Below, piece by piece: positions 17,901 through 26,345 of a stretch of DNA of 44,207 bases (positions are counted from its first letter, which is position 1; every line of letters starts with the position of its first letter). This DNA is from Simkania sp. (GTDB lineage: Bacteria > Chlamydiota > Chlamydiia > Chlamydiales > Rhabdochlamydiaceae). Location of the stretch: NCBI GenBank assembly GCA_018333475.1, contig JAGXTH010000019.1, positions 1 through 44,207 on the forward strand, given 5' to 3'. The notes beneath the pieces were generated by a model. That model saw nothing but the letters and a program-made list of their open reading frames with translations. It searched no databases and was not told the origin of the DNA. The position numbers and the translations under genes are program-made.

Positions 17901-18441
17901 TAATGGCCGCATCCGCACGATCAATTTCAAGTTTTTCAGGAGCTCTGAAAAAAGGAGACAATGCCAACAGTTCAGAAGCTGCGACATATTCCTGTAAAAC
18001 TTGCTTTTGATACAACTCTTCTTGTTTTTGTACTTCCTTGGTCTGAGCCTGCTTTACCTTCTCAATGAGCTCTGCTTTTACCTCATCATCAAGATCCTCT
18101 TTTTCAGCAAGATCCTTAAATTTATCCCCCTTAGAGTACATGACCAAGATCTTGTCCATATGTTCTTCGAGATAAAAAATCAGCGCGGCAAGATGCTGAC
18201 AATCATGATTATACGGGCAATCGCAGTCGGAGTCCGTAGCATCACATTCCTGGCGATCGATTTCCAAACTACTTTCATAATGGTTCTCAAACTGACCGAG
18301 AACTCTACCGGTAATCCGAACCAGCTTATCGTCAAGATGCACGATCTTAGCTGATACAACCTTACCTTTATCGAAAAGATCTCTCCCTTCTTTAACAATC
18401 GTCTGAGAGAAATCTTGCTTAAGTTTTCTAAAATTCAACAT
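14944..18441 (-). CDS. SNF2-family helicase with N-terminal SWIM zinc finger
   Basis: A 1165-residue SWI2/SNF2 ATPase. Residues about 70-95 hold a SWIM-type zinc motif (CDC...CQH). The helicase core is C-terminal: [13 protein letters not shown] (motif I), DEAQHIKN (motif II), LSGTPIENS (motif III), then [14 protein letters not shown] and [12 protein letters not shown] (motifs V and VI). It matches the chlamydial CT708 family. Such proteins translocate on double-stranded DNA and may remodel DNA-bound proteins; the actual substrate in Chlamydiae is unknown. It is first in the operon with mreB and pckA. Confidence 0.93.
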   Translation of the reverse strand: MLNFRKLKQDFSQTIVKEGRDLFDKGKVVSAKIVHLDDKLVRITGRVLGQFENHYESSLEIDRQECDATDSDCDCPYNHDCQHLAALIFYLEEHMDKILVMYSKGDKFKDLAEKEDLDDEVKAELIEKVKQAQTKEVQKQEELYQKQVLQEYVAASELLALSPFFRAPEKLEIDRADAAIIFNLPQTSEGDLKHQTEIQFALRLPFRSKALYITNVKEFLENLRSEEPIFIGGRRYCFALSSFEMAQSEIMKMVLDHARPAETGSAERMQRVAIIDTEFFGVLLAKSYEVAAAALSKHGFNPLEEELPTLPGLYEGSLESPLRFSPSPAGLRFQLEYIKPPTSKILLKPLIEVDQKSSEICEARLLECKRPGMLLKGTYHHFPEHITRYHLKNLKAIRDMTIPEPLFGSFVENALPELARFVHLDNEEAIQQFVTMPFVGPIQATCRLSFLTGELEASLVFHYDGHDIPSVASQLTYGQVTSFKKKQGILARNLVEEKKIIDELFRDFIFDEQQAVFVAKSEKKIVEFMTDIIPRNQHRIKFDCPQNLLDLFIYDQTNFKLELSDTNRIDTYSLQLKVEGALKGASIDLLWDCMTSKRAFIELDTSKARNKKAGEGGRLSRILVLDLERIAAIVQLFDEMGITKLDNYEIERPLWSLANIDAPHFTGLPVEFIMTDKLKEIRCQMLGEKALSFSEVPSEIKATLRSYQLEGVHWLERLRLMYLNGILADDMGLGKTLQAIVAISQMRQQAKPPALIVCPTSLVYNWKEECAKFNAHLKVLVVDGVPGQRKKMIESISKEQIVITSYTLLQKDIELYKPILFSYAVLDEAQHIKNRGTRNAKSVKMIQAEHRLILSGTPIENSLDELWSLFDFLMPGFLSTYDRFVEKYIRVSGQEANKNLGYLKKKVSPFILRRMKSDVLDDLPPVSDIVYHCQLSGVQEELYRSYAASARDELVKLVERDGFDRVQIHVLATLTRLKQICCHPAIFAKEKPEPGDSSKYDMLLELLQTLVEGKHKTVIFSQYTRMLQIMRDDFEQRGIRFAYLDGTSKNRLEIVKQFNEDASISVFLVSLKAGGTGLNLVGADTVIHYDMWWNPAVENQATDRVHRIGQKRSVSSYKLITHGTIEEKIAEMQRRKKGLVKKVVSCDDEAIAKLTWEDVLELLKT

Positions 18442-18560
18442 GAGCCAACCACGCCTTCCAGTTCAAGGATTGCCGGGACGAAAATTGGTTTTTACCTCTT
18501 TTGAACAAGACCCGCAAGAAAAATATTGATCTTTTCAAAAAAACACCTGCTTTACTTTGA

Positions 18561-18590
18561 TTTACAAAAAATTCAGGCACTCGCTATAGT
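18561..18590 (+). promoter_or_regulatory. Promoter for the first glycine tRNA
   Basis: TTTACA at 18561-18566 and TATAGT at 18585-18590 are separated by 18 bp, and the tRNA begins 15 bp further on. This fits a sigma-66/70 type promoter. Confidence 0.5.
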
Positions 18591-18605
18591 CTTCCATGCA
18601 TTTTT

Positions 18606-18678
18606 GCGGGTGTAGCTCAGCTGGCAGAGCATTACCTTCCCAAGGTAAATGTCGTGAGTTCGAACCTCATCGCCCGCT
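18606..18678 (+). tRNA. tRNA-Gly (anticodon CCC)
   Basis: A 73-base cloverleaf: acceptor GCGGGTG pairs with CGCCCGC (one wobble), discriminator T, D-arm TAGCTCAGCTGGCAGAGCA, anticodon stem TTACC/GGTAA with loop TTCCCAA giving CCC, and T-loop GTTCGAACC. CCA is not encoded. It reads GGG codons. Confidence 0.93.
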
Positions 18679-18776
18679 AAAAGTGTTGTAACTTCTAGAA
18701 AAGTCCTGGAAAACTTATACCATTCTAGCCAACATGGGTGGCCCGAACTTTTTAGAAAGCAACAGATGATAGTAGC

Positions 18777-18848
18777 GCGGGCGTAGCTCAGTGGTAGAGC
18801 ATCACGTTGCCAACGTGAGGGTCGTGAGTTCGAGCCTCATCGCCCGCT
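18777..18848 (+). tRNA. tRNA-Gly (anticodon GCC), copy 1
   Basis: A 72-base cloverleaf with acceptor GCGGGCG/CGCCCGC, anticodon stem TCACG/CGTGA and loop TTGCCAA giving GCC. T discriminator, CCA not encoded. Identical to the copy at 18871-18942. Confidence 0.95.
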
Positions 18849-18870
18849 AATTTTCGCTGTGACATTTTTT

Positions 18871-18942
18871 GCGGGCGTAGCTCAGTGGTAGAGCATCACG
18901 TTGCCAACGTGAGGGTCGTGAGTTCGAGCCTCATCGCCCGCT
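18871..18942 (+). tRNA. tRNA-Gly (anticodon GCC), copy 2
   Basis: Identical over 72 bases to the copy at 18777-18848, separated by 22 bp: a recent local tandem duplication. It lies 41 bp upstream of the tig start, so tRNA and tig may share a transcript. Confidence 0.95.
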
Positions 18943-18983
18943 ATCCTTGTACACAGCATCACTATTTCCATGGAGATATAATC

Positions 18984-20309
18984 ATGACGACCGCGGAAGC
19001 CTCTGAAATGAAATTCGAAGACACCGAAGCTACGGTTATTGTTCACCGCAAACCAGCTTCGCGCGTCGAATTTGAGATGCGTGTATCTTCTAATATCACG
19101 CAATCAGCCTATAAAACAGCTCTTCGCGAAGTTGTTAAAGAGGTATCACTCCCTGGATTCAGAAAAGGACGAGCACCGGAAAATCTTGTTTCCAAGCATT
19201 TCCCCAAACAAATCGACCAACGCTGGCAAGAAGAAATTACCTCCTTATCTATCGTTAAAGGAGAGCAACTTTCCAAGATCGTTCCTCTTTCTAGAAATTC
19301 CCGCGTTTCCTTTTCAATGAAAACTCACTCCTTAGAAGAAGGTGCCGAACTCTCTATTTCCTTTGAAACAGAACCCGCGGTTCCCTCTATCAACCCCAAA
19401 GATCTCGAACTTAAAAAAGTAGATCGTCCTCTTGTAGATGACAAAAAAATCGATGAGACAATTCGCCAAATGCAATTCTTTTTTGCTAAATGGCACACTG
19501 TGACAGATCGCGGCGTAGAGGTTGGAGATTTTGTTATTCTCGACATCGAAGACTTAGAAACGACCTCCCCACAAAAAGCGTTTTCTGGAACGAGATTTGA
19601 GGTCTCTAAAGAACGCATGGCTCAATGGATGTTAGACCTTGTTCTTGGTAAAACGACTGGCACAAGCGTTGAAGGTACAAGCGTTGCTGATGAAACTTCT
19701 ACTGAGGAAGAAAAAACTTCTTTCCAACCAAAAAAAGTGCGACTTACTATTCACACGATCGAACAAGCTGACCTTCCACCTCTTGATGATGACTTAGCAA
19801 AAAAATTGGGAGTACACTCTGTATCAGATCTACGCGAACAAGTGGGTCGTATCCTTAATAAACAGGCTGATGCGCATGTTCAAGAAAAACTACGCGACCA
19901 AGTTAGCGAACAACTTCTCATAAAATTCCCCTTTGATCTTCCTTACACCCTAGTAGAAAGGGAGACGCAATTTCGTATGCGCCACCTCCTTACCGATCCA
20001 CAGTTCCAGGAACACTGGCAACAAATGAGTGAACAAGATCATCAAAAAACAGTGATGACAATTTTCGAGCAATCGCAAAAAGCTGTACGGATGTTCTATT
20101 TATGCCGCAAGATCTCTGATGAAGTTGGTATTGCTATCAATCCTCAAGATCTTCCCCTACCACCAACCACCACGCTTGAAACTCTTTTGAATTCCTCTCC
20201 CCACCAACTCTTAGGTAGGGAGACTGAAACGCAACAAGCGGAAGCATTTTCTCGCCTGCTCCTTGAAAAAACAGAGGATTATCTGATCGCTAACGCCTCG
20301 TTCCAATAA
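18984..20309 (+). CDS. tig: Trigger factor
   Basis: Ribosome-associated chaperone and prolyl isomerase, 441 residues. The ribosome-docking signature LPGFRKGRAP lies about 55 residues in. The middle FKBP-like domain and the helical C-terminal arms follow in the usual order. The open frame continues upstream into the last tRNA, but the ATG at 18984 with GGAGA about eight bases before it is the real start. tig-clpP-clpX is a conserved gene order. Confidence 0.95.
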   Translation: MTTAEASEMKFEDTEATVIVHRKPASRVEFEMRVSSNITQSAYKTALREVVKEVSLPGFRKGRAPENLVSKHFPKQIDQRWQEEITSLSIVKGEQLSKIVPLSRNSRVSFSMKTHSLEEGAELSISFETEPAVPSINPKDLELKKVDRPLVDDKKIDETIRQMQFFFAKWHTVTDRGVEVGDFVILDIEDLETTSPQKAFSGTRFEVSKERMAQWMLDLVLGKTTGTSVEGTSVADETSTEEEKTSFQPKKVRLTIHTIEQADLPPLDDDLAKKLGVHSVSDLREQVGRILNKQADAHVQEKLRDQVSEQLLIKFPFDLPYTLVERETQFRMRHLLTDPQFQEHWQQMSEQDHQKTVMTIFEQSQKAVRMFYLCRKISDEVGIAINPQDLPLPPTTTLETLLNSSPHQLLGRETETQQAEAFSRLLLEKTEDYLIANASFQ

Positions 20310-20321
20310 ACTCAAACGACA

Positions 20322-20354
20322 ATGCCACTACTACTGCTTGCTTTGTAGTGGCAT
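20322..20354 (+). terminator. Hairpin after tig
   Basis: ATGCCACTAC at 20322-20331 pairs perfectly with GTAGTGGCAT at 20345-20354 around a 13-base loop. No run of T follows, so termination may be partial, separating tig from clpP-clpX. Confidence 0.55.
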
Positions 20355-20408
20355 CAACGTTATTGTGGAATCCATCAAAGCATACGTTTTATAGAAGGGT
20401 ATATTAGG

Positions 20409-21023
20409 ATGTATCAGATCCCATATGTCATCGAAGACACTGGTCGCGGCGAACGCGCCATGGATATTTATTCAAGGCTTCTTAAGGATCGCATCGTATT
20501 CGTCGGTACCGAGATTAATGATGCCGTAGCTAATACAGTGATCGCTCAACTACTCTTTCTCCGTGCAGAAGATCCGAAGAAAGACGTTAGTATCTACATC
20601 CATTCCCCAGGGGGTTATATCACTGCTGGGCTTGCGATCTATGATACAATGCGTTTCATGGGTTATGACATTAATACTTATTGTTTAGGCCAAGCAGCCT
20701 CGATGGGAGCACTCCTTCTAGCAGCAGGAACTAAGGGCAAACGGTTTGCCTTGCCTAATAGCCGCATCATGATTCATCAACCTTCCGGAGGAGTCATTGG
20801 CACTTCGGCAGACATCGCCTTACAAGCTCGCGAACTTCTTGAACTCAAACAGATGTGTGCAAGTATTATGGCTGAAACAACAGGTCAAAGCGTAGCCAAA
20901 ATCTTAGAAGACTCTGAACGTGATTTCTTTATGAACCCCTCCGAAGCTTTGGCATATGGACTCATCGATAAAGTGGCCTTACAGCCTCAAAAATTACCGT
21001 CTGAACTTAAACCGAACACTTAA
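20409..21023 (+). CDS. clpP: ATP-dependent Clp protease proteolytic subunit
   Basis: A 204-residue serine protease subunit. The catalytic Ser lies in [14 protein letters not shown], His in [10 protein letters not shown] and Asp in the [11 protein letters not shown] region. It assembles into the tetradecamer chamber driven by ClpX, encoded 3 bp downstream. Chlamydiae have two ClpP paralogues; this is the one adjacent to clpX (ClpP2-type by position). Confidence 0.96.
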   Translation: MYQIPYVIEDTGRGERAMDIYSRLLKDRIVFVGTEINDAVANTVIAQLLFLRAEDPKKDVSIYIHSPGGYITAGLAIYDTMRFMGYDINTYCLGQAASMGALLLAAGTKGKRFALPNSRIMIHQPSGGVIGTSADIALQARELLELKQMCASIMAETTGQSVAKILEDSERDFFMNPSEALAYGLIDKVALQPQKLPSELKPNT

Positions 21024-21026
21024 TCC

Positions 21027-22250
21027 ATGCCAAAAAAAGAAAAAGAACTCCCTATTTGTTCATTTTGCGGTAGACCAGAAGATGCTGTTGAAAAATTGAT
21101 TTCTGGACCACATGCTTATATATGCGATAAGTGCGTACGTCTCTGCACAGAGATTGTCGAGAAAAAGCCTGTGCAGCACGAGCTTAAGCTTCTAAAGCCT
21201 CAAGAAATCAAGAACAAACTCGATGAATATGTCATAGGTCAAGAAAGGGCAAAGAAAACGATTGCCGTAGCTGTCTATAATCACTATAAGCGTATTCGTT
21301 CTCTAGGCCGCAATAATGAAGTGGAATATAGCAAGTCGAACGTCCTTTTATTAGGACCTACAGGTTCTGGCAAAACGCTTATGGCTCGCACTCTTGCGAA
21401 TATTCTCGACGTTCCCTTTGCTATAGCAGATGCCACAACTCTCACTGAAGCTGGTTATGTTGGCGAAGATGTCGAAAATATCATCCTAAGACTCTTGCAA
21501 AATGCAGACTATGATGTGTCACGCGCAGAACTTGGCATCATTTATATCGATGAAATCGATAAGATCCGAAAAACTACAGGTAATGTATCCATTACCCGTG
21601 ATGTCTCTGGCGAAGGTGTGCAGCAAGCTTTGCTTAAGATTGTCGAAGGGACAATCTCCAATGTCCCTCCTAAAGGAGGCCGCAAACATCCCAACCAAGA
21701 ATACATTCGAGTGAATACTCAAAACATTCTTTTCATCGTTGGTGGAGCGTTTGTTCATCTCGATAAAATTGTAGCAAAACGTTTAGGTAAAAGTGTTATC
21801 GGCTTTGATGCTGGCGAATCTAATAGCTTTGACAGCCAAGAAACGAATTACCTCCTTTCTAAGGTAGAGCCAGAAGACCTGATAGAATTCGGAATCATCC
21901 CCGAGTTTGTTGGAAGATTCAATAGTATTGCCAACTGCAATGAGCTGACAACTGAAGATTTAGTAGACATTCTCACACAGCCACGCAATGCCATCATTAA
22001 GCAATATCAACAGCTCTTCCTTGAAGAAGGGGTGCAATTGCGCTTCACCGATGACGCCTTCAGAGCTATGGCTGAAAAAGCCAAACAAACGGGGACCGGT
22101 GCGCGTGCGCTCCGAATGATTGTGGAAACCCTGTTACTCAATCTCATGTTTGAGGTGCCTTCTGATCCAACCATTAAAGAAATTGTTGTTGGCAAGGAGT
22201 GCATTGTTTCTCACATGCCACCCACTCTCCGACATGAGAAAGGGGCCTAG
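21027..22250 (+). CDS. clpX: Clp protease ATP-binding subunit ClpX
   Basis: A 407-residue AAA+ unfoldase. The N-terminal zinc-binding domain has four cysteines (CSFC...CDKC). Walker A is [11 protein letters not shown], Walker [11 protein letters not shown], and the pore and IGF-type region follows. Sensor 2 lies in GTGARALR. It begins 3 bp after clpP, an operon arrangement. Confidence 0.97.
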   Translation: MPKKEKELPICSFCGRPEDAVEKLISGPHAYICDKCVRLCTEIVEKKPVQHELKLLKPQEIKNKLDEYVIGQERAKKTIAVAVYNHYKRIRSLGRNNEVEYSKSNVLLLGPTGSGKTLMARTLANILDVPFAIADATTLTEAGYVGEDVENIILRLLQNADYDVSRAELGIIYIDEIDKIRKTTGNVSITRDVSGEGVQQALLKIVEGTISNVPPKGGRKHPNQEYIRVNTQNILFIVGGAFVHLDKIVAKRLGKSVIGFDAGESNSFDSQETNYLLSKVEPEDLIEFGIIPEFVGRFNSIANCNELTTEDLVDILTQPRNAIIKQYQQLFLEEGVQLRFTDDAFRAMAEKAKQTGTGARALRMIVETLLLNLMFEVPSDPTIKEIVVGKECIVSHMPPTLRHEKGA

Positions 22251-22256
22251 GAACTC

Positions 22257-22317
22257 CGCAATCATCCAACAAAAAGCTGGCAGCATTAAAAGCTCCTCTG
22301 TTTGTTTTGTGATTGCG
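22257..22317 (+). terminator. Long hairpin after clpX
   Basis: CGCAATCA at 22257-22264 pairs with TGATTGCG at 22310-22317. Pairing resumes inside with ACAAA/TTTGT, giving 17-base arms with a few mismatches. It starts 7 bp after the clpX stop. It may be a terminator or a small palindromic repeat. Confidence 0.45.
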
Positions 22318-22361
22318 TAGCCTCCGATTAAAAAGCAGCCAGCATAGTCCAAAAGAACTGC

Positions 22362-22394
22362 AAAATCGACTGAACCAGGTTTTAGTACAGCTTC
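22362..22394 (-). repeat. Terminal fragment of the 148-bp TIR element
   Basis: These 33 bases are identical to the reverse complement of 34460-34492, the left end of the complete element, and are followed by the same TAA flank. The other end is not found upstream, so this is a solo terminus. Confidence 0.85.
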
Positions 22395-22801
22395 TAAGGC
22401 TTTACCCAACCTGAGTTCGGGTCTTTGTTATCTTTTTTCGAATGCGTAGACGACTTTTTTTTCTTCGTTTTTATCGTTAAAATAAAGCGCCATGTTTTTT
22501 GCATGATCTGCCACGTGTCTTGAGGAAAATTATCAGGATTTTCCACGTAAGCAAATAATTGTTCCGCAGTTTTACCTGTCTCCTTAGATAAGGATTCTAC
22601 ATCACTTTCTAAGGTTTCCTGCAGAGCCATGAGATCCTTAAGCAGATCTTCCTTCCCCCTTGCACTATCAAACTCAAGACATCTTTCACATTCTTCGAAA
22701 ATCCCTTGGCAATTTTGCATAAATTCCATGAGGTCGATCTTTTTTGTTTTCCCTGAGGCTAGAGCATCCTCTAGCTTCTTGATCATCACTCCTTGATTCA
22801 T
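22394..22801 (-). CDS. Hypothetical small protein, possibly truncated by a repeat
   Basis: The 135-residue product is not recognised. It is charged and mostly helical in appearance, with acidic helices through residues 1-95 and a Lys-rich stretch (IKTKKKKSS) near the end. Its TAG stop lies exactly where the repeat terminus at 22362-22394 begins, so the present C-terminus may be an accident of insertion. It is divergent from the scc4/T3SS genes and could encode a chaperone-like or accessory protein; this is a guess from location only. Confidence 0.55.
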   Translation of the reverse strand: MNQGVMIKKLEDALASGKTKKIDLMEFMQNCQGIFEECERCLEFDSARGKEDLLKDLMALQETLESDVESLSKETGKTAEQLFAYVENPDNFPQDTWQIMQKTWRFILTIKTKKKKSSTHSKKDNKDPNSGWVKP

Positions 22802-23100
22802 GAGTCCCCATTTCTAGTGCATTGCAAAATCGCGTAATATCAGGAACAAACTGCTTCGATAAACTGATCCTGATTTTTCTTTGTATTGCTACCTGATTTT
22901 AAAACCAACCCTCTTTCTTTGCATATTGGCAATCGTAGTATATATCGTCCACTTCTCTTAGAACACCGCTCCCCCTTTATATACGCTTTTGACCACTGGA
23001 CAATTCTCGACAAATAACCAAGCGAAGTGCAATCATGATTGTGCTGGAGGCAAAACAAGATCTGTGGTTTAAGAGAGTAAGAACTTATTCATGATTACAG
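22802..23100. other. Intergenic region ahead of the T3SS genes
   Basis: About 300 bp with no gene I accept. A perfect 12-bp palindrome, CAATCATGATTG, lies at 23030-23041, 60 bp upstream of scc4, and could be a regulatory site for the T3SS transcript. No convincing -35/-10 pair was found. A 72-codon - strand open frame here has no recognisable features. Confidence 0.3.
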
Positions 23101-23529
23101 ATGGAATCTCAGACTCGTAAGTTACAGAATCTTCTGGATGACCTAGCCAAGACCTTAGAGCTTGAGCCAACGTCTCCTTCTGATAAGGAACCTTTGACCC
23201 GTTGGAAGATTACACCATCTCATGAACTTTGCTTTGGAGTGCTCGACTACGGATTTGCCCTTCATTGCATGATCGGAACTCCACCTCCTCGCAACAAGGA
23301 AGACTTTTACCTTCTTTTGATGCGTGCAAATTTTCTAGGACAAGGGACGGGTAATGCCGTCATTGGCATGGATAAAGAGGAGAAATACTTGACACTCTCT
23401 TCAATGATCCCGTATGACGTGGACATTAAGAGATTTAAGGAAATTATCGAGGATTTCGTCAATTTCGTCGACTACTGGAGAGGGGAGTTAACTCGCCATG
23501 CCGAGCAAGCTAGCGGACCCTTTGGTTAG
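23101..23529 (+). CDS. scc4: T3SS class-I chaperone, Scc4/CT663-like
   Basis: A 142-residue acidic protein with the alpha/beta layout of CesT-type secretion chaperones (helix, then strands LCFGVLDYGFALHCM, then FYLLLMRANFLGQGTGNAVI, and a C-terminal helix). The position directly ahead of sctD matches Chlamydia CT663 (Scc4). In Chlamydia that protein pairs with Scc1 to chaperone CopN and also binds RNA polymerase sigma-66 and beta; those functions are family knowledge and not visible here. Confidence 0.8.
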   Translation: MESQTRKLQNLLDDLAKTLELEPTSPSDKEPLTRWKITPSHELCFGVLDYGFALHCMIGTPPPRNKEDFYLLLMRANFLGQGTGNAVIGMDKEEKYLTLSSMIPYDVDIKRFKEIIEDFVNFVDYWRGELTRHAEQASGPFG

Positions 23530-23569
23530 GATTGATAGTTGACTATTAAGCACGAGAACATGAGAAAAC

Positions 23570-25309
23570 ATGGCTGCCTATCTAATTGCTGAAGAAGGCC
23601 CTTTATCAGGACTCGTCATCCGTTTTGAGGATGGCGAAGAATGGGTTTTAGGCCGCGACCCTGATGAATCAGGGCAAGTGCTCGAAGATCCGATGGTGTC
23701 ACGTAAACACGTGATTTGTCGTTTAACTCCTGAGGGATACCTCCTTGAGAATTTAAGTGCAGTCAACCCTGCGACCCAAAATGGTAAAGTAATTACCGAG
23801 CCTGTTTTGCTGCGCGAGGGAGATATTATTCAAGTCGGCAGCACCTTTTTTCATTTCACGGAAACAGAACCAGCTTCCCATGAATCCTCTCCACAAGATT
23901 TCACTGATGAGCCCTTTTTTGAAGAACCCAACACCTCTTCTTTTGATTTGCCAAATACAGATCAAGGGCATTGGATGCTCAAAGTCATCTCCGGCCCTAA
24001 CACTGGTGCTGAATTCAACATCGAGACCGATCACGTCTATATTGTCGGTAAAGATCCCAATGTCTGCGATATAGTTTTTCAAGATCTTAGCGTATCTCGT
24101 CAGCATGCCCGTCTGACTTCAGATGCTGAGGGTATTATCTCTATCGAAGATCTTGGCAGTCGTAATGGTGTTCTTGTTAATGGGGAACTCATTAACGATC
24201 GTAAAGTACTGTTATCGCAAGATCTGATAGCACTCGGAACCACCTCATTCCTTATTATCGATCGCCTTGAAACTAGAGAAACTATTTTCTCTCCACTCTC
24301 TTATCCTGCAGCCATTCCCTTACCCCCATCAAGTCTAGAAACAGAAGAGTCAGAAGCACCACTTGCTCAGGAATCTCCTGCTCGTGCGCACGATTGGAAA
24401 GATCTAGTCATCCCAAAGAAACACGTAGCCATTGCTACGGTTTTTGGAGTCCTTGTCCTTGTTGTGTTTCTTTCCATGTTCGCGCTGTTTTCTAGTAAGC
24501 CTATTCAAGTGCCAGAAAAACATCCAACAGTCCTGATTCAAGAAGCCCTCTCTCCATTTCCGGAAGTGCAATTTTCTTGGAGCGGTGATAGCGGAAAACT
24601 CTTTCTTGTAGGTCACGTTCTCACTGATGTTGACCATCAAAAACTCACCTATATCCTCAATGAGATGCCTTTTGTTCACTCGGTTGAGGACAATGTTGTT
24701 ATTGATGAGTATGTATGGCAAAACATGAATGCTTTGCTTGCTACTAACCCCGAATGGAAAGCCGTCACCATCCACTCGCCAGTTCCTGGAAAATTTGTCA
24801 TGCGAGGTTATCTGCAGACACTAGATCAAGCGCAAGCTTTACAGGACTACATGAACCGTCAATTTCCCTATCTCGATCGTCTAGATAACCAGGTTGTCAT
24901 TGAAAGTAATCTCAATGCCCAAATCCAAGGAATCCTCGCTGCTAAAGGATATAACAACGTCACCTTTCAACTCAGTAATGGTGAACTTGTTCTTTCCGGC
25001 ACTGCCGATCAGGACCAGGAAGAAAATTTCATGCAGCTCGCCGAGGCGTTTAAAACGCTCCAAGGAATTCGTATGGTGAAGAATTTCGTCGTGATGTCAT
25101 TGGATTCCACCCGTACGGATATTAGCACCAAGTACCAGATCACAGGTGCATCCATGAAAGATGGACAGAGCTATTCCGTAGTTGTCAATGGCAAGATCCT
25201 GACTCGAGGGGATCTGCTCGACGGCATGATGATCACTTCGATTGAACCAAATATGGTTCTCCTAGAAAAAGATGGATTGAAATTTAAAATTAACTACAAT
25301 CTGCAATAA
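23570..25309 (+). CDS. sctD: T3SS inner-membrane ring protein SctD with two FHA domains
   Basis: The 579-residue protein builds the outer part of the inner-membrane ring. The cytoplasmic part holds two FHA domains: about residues 4-98 (VLGRDP, VSRKHV) and about 135-230 (VGKDP, VSRQHARL, DLGSRNGVLVNG). Both keep the Arg, Ser/His and Asn residues that bind phosphothreonine. A membrane helix follows at about 285-308, then three BON-like periplasmic ring units and a C-terminal domain ending in FKINYN. Chlamydia CdsD is longer (over 800 residues) but has the same two-FHA layout. In C. pneumoniae CdsD is phosphorylated by PknD; here an intact-looking kinase gene lies in the same locus. Confidence 0.93.
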   Translation: MAAYLIAEEGPLSGLVIRFEDGEEWVLGRDPDESGQVLEDPMVSRKHVICRLTPEGYLLENLSAVNPATQNGKVITEPVLLREGDIIQVGSTFFHFTETEPASHESSPQDFTDEPFFEEPNTSSFDLPNTDQGHWMLKVISGPNTGAEFNIETDHVYIVGKDPNVCDIVFQDLSVSRQHARLTSDAEGIISIEDLGSRNGVLVNGELINDRKVLLSQDLIALGTTSFLIIDRLETRETIFSPLSYPAAIPLPPSSLETEESEAPLAQESPARAHDWKDLVIPKKHVAIATVFGVLVLVVFLSMFALFSSKPIQVPEKHPTVLIQEALSPFPEVQFSWSGDSGKLFLVGHVLTDVDHQKLTYILNEMPFVHSVEDNVVIDEYVWQNMNALLATNPEWKAVTIHSPVPGKFVMRGYLQTLDQAQALQDYMNRQFPYLDRLDNQVVIESNLNAQIQGILAAKGYNNVTFQLSNGELVLSGTADQDQEENFMQLAEAFKTLQGIRMVKNFVVMSLDSTRTDISTKYQITGASMKDGQSYSVVVNGKILTRGDLLDGMMITSIEPNMVLLEKDGLKFKINYNLQ

Positions 25310-25313
25310 ACTG

Positions 25314-25329
25314 CGACCCAAAGAGGTCG
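25314..25329 (+). promoter_or_regulatory. Small hairpin between sctD and sctE
   Basis: CGACC at 25314-25318 pairs with GGTCG at 25325-25329, just upstream of the sctE Shine-Dalgarno AGGAG. It could mark a processing or attenuation point ahead of the highly needed needle genes. Short, so tentative. Confidence 0.25.
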
Positions 25330-25347
25330 ATTAGGAGTAGAAGCACG

Positions 25348-25587
25348 ATGTTTGGATTAGAAAAAAACAAAACAAGTCCTCTATTTGAGTTCGATCTAGA
25401 AAAAGAGCTCAAGCAAGATGCTGGCAAAACACAGAAATTGCTCCAGCGTATTGAAAGTAAAATTCAGGAACTAAAAAACGTCTTACGTCAAGGTGCGAAT
25501 TCAAAAGAATTTGACGATAGCGGAATATTGCTACATGGGTATGCTGCTCTGCAAAGAGTATTAAACAGAATTAGTCGCAAGAAATAA
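25348..25587 (+). CDS. sctE: T3SS needle chaperone SctE (CT665-like)
   Basis: A 79-residue, mostly helical protein with heptad-like leucines (LEKELKQDAGKTQKLLQRI) and a basic C-terminus. Size, helicity and position between sctD and the needle gene match CdsE (CT665, DUF5398). In Chlamydia CdsE and CdsG co-chaperone the needle subunit CdsF. Confidence 0.8.
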   Translation: MFGLEKNKTSPLFEFDLEKELKQDAGKTQKLLQRIESKIQELKNVLRQGANSKEFDDSGILLHGYAALQRVLNRISRKK

Positions 25588-25608
25588 TTTTGATACAGGA
25601 GTTCAGTT

Positions 25609-25854
25609 ATGTCGAATATTGGGGCTACACTTTCGTTTAATACCCTAATTGGTCAGTACATTAAGTTGCAGAGTAAAGTGGTTTCGATGGTGAGGTACTT
25701 ATCGAGTTCTCTTTCTCAAGCAACACCTGGCCGTTTTCTGCTTTTGCAATTCGCTATGAGCCAAGTTGCGCAGATCGGTGAGTCGATCTCGAACTTGATT
25801 TCACAAGTACAATCTTTGATTAACTTAACAGTACGTAACCAGAAAGGCGGCTAA
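25609..25854 (+). CDS. sctF: T3SS needle subunit SctF (CT666-like)
   Basis: An 81-residue protein with two amphipathic helices separated by an SQATPGRF turn, as in needle subunits with their central P-(S/D)-x-P-like turn. The C-terminal helix is rich in Gln, Ile, Leu and Ser. It polymerises into the extracellular needle. An AGGAG Shine-Dalgarno lies about ten bases before the ATG, and it is flanked by its two chaperone genes. Confidence 0.85.
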   Translation: MSNIGATLSFNTLIGQYIKLQSKVVSMVRYLSSSLSQATPGRFLLLQFAMSQVAQIGESISNLISQVQSLINLTVRNQKGG

Positions 25855-25889
25855 GCCTTAAGCACGCACAACATCGAGGAGATTAGAAT

Positions 25890-26336
25890 ATGGGTCACTT
25901 GGAAAAGTCTAAAGAAGACTTCATCGTTATGGCAGAAGCAGGGTTCATTGCAATCAATCAAGGCGACGAAGATGCCGCCCTTAAGCTTTTTCGCGCTGCG
26001 CAATTAATTAATCCTGCCAACAGCTTACCAAAAATAGGCCTTGGTTACTTGCATTTTCTTAAGCTCGAATTAAATCAAGCGCGCAAAATCTTTGAAGAAG
26101 TTCTCCAAAAAGAGCCTAACAATGACATGGCCAAAGCTCTTTTAGGTTTAAGTACGGCGCTCTCACCTAATGATGCAGTAAAAGGTGAAAAAATCCTAGA
26201 AGACGCCTCCAGTAAAACTAATGATCCTGCTGTAAAAAGCATGACCAAAACAGCTATAGATTTCATTGAAAAATTCGTGAAAAAGAAACCTGCTCCCATC
26301 TCTGCTGGTAGTTCCAAAGAACCTAAAAAGAAATAA
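25890..26336 (+). CDS. sctG: T3SS needle chaperone SctG, TPR protein
   Basis: A 148-residue protein with tetratricopeptide repeats: residues about 15-85 (AGFIAINQGDEDAALKLFRA; IGLGYLHFLKLELNQARKIF; AKALLGLSTALS). A lysine-rich tail ends in PKKK. It matches CdsG (CT667), the needle co-chaperone. A strong GAGGAG lies upstream. Confidence 0.85.
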   Translation: MGHLEKSKEDFIVMAEAGFIAINQGDEDAALKLFRAAQLINPANSLPKIGLGYLHFLKLELNQARKIFEEVLQKEPNNDMAKALLGLSTALSPNDAVKGEKILEDASSKTNDPAVKSMTKTAIDFIEKFVKKKPAPISAGSSKEPKKK

Positions 26337-26345
26337 CGAGACCAC

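Noticed and set aside
18885-18983. Upstream extension of tig
   Set aside because: It would be translated from the third tRNA gene; the ATG at 18984 has a good Shine-Dalgarno sequence.
22134-22409. 91-codon - strand frame with a hydrophobic stretch, antisense to the clpX end
   Set aside because: It runs through the repeat terminus, overlaps clpX and the neighbouring gene, and has no family resemblance; likely chance.
22840-23058. 72-codon - strand open frame
   Set aside because: No recognisable domain, no clear ribosome-binding site, and it lies in the probable regulatory region of the T3SS genes.
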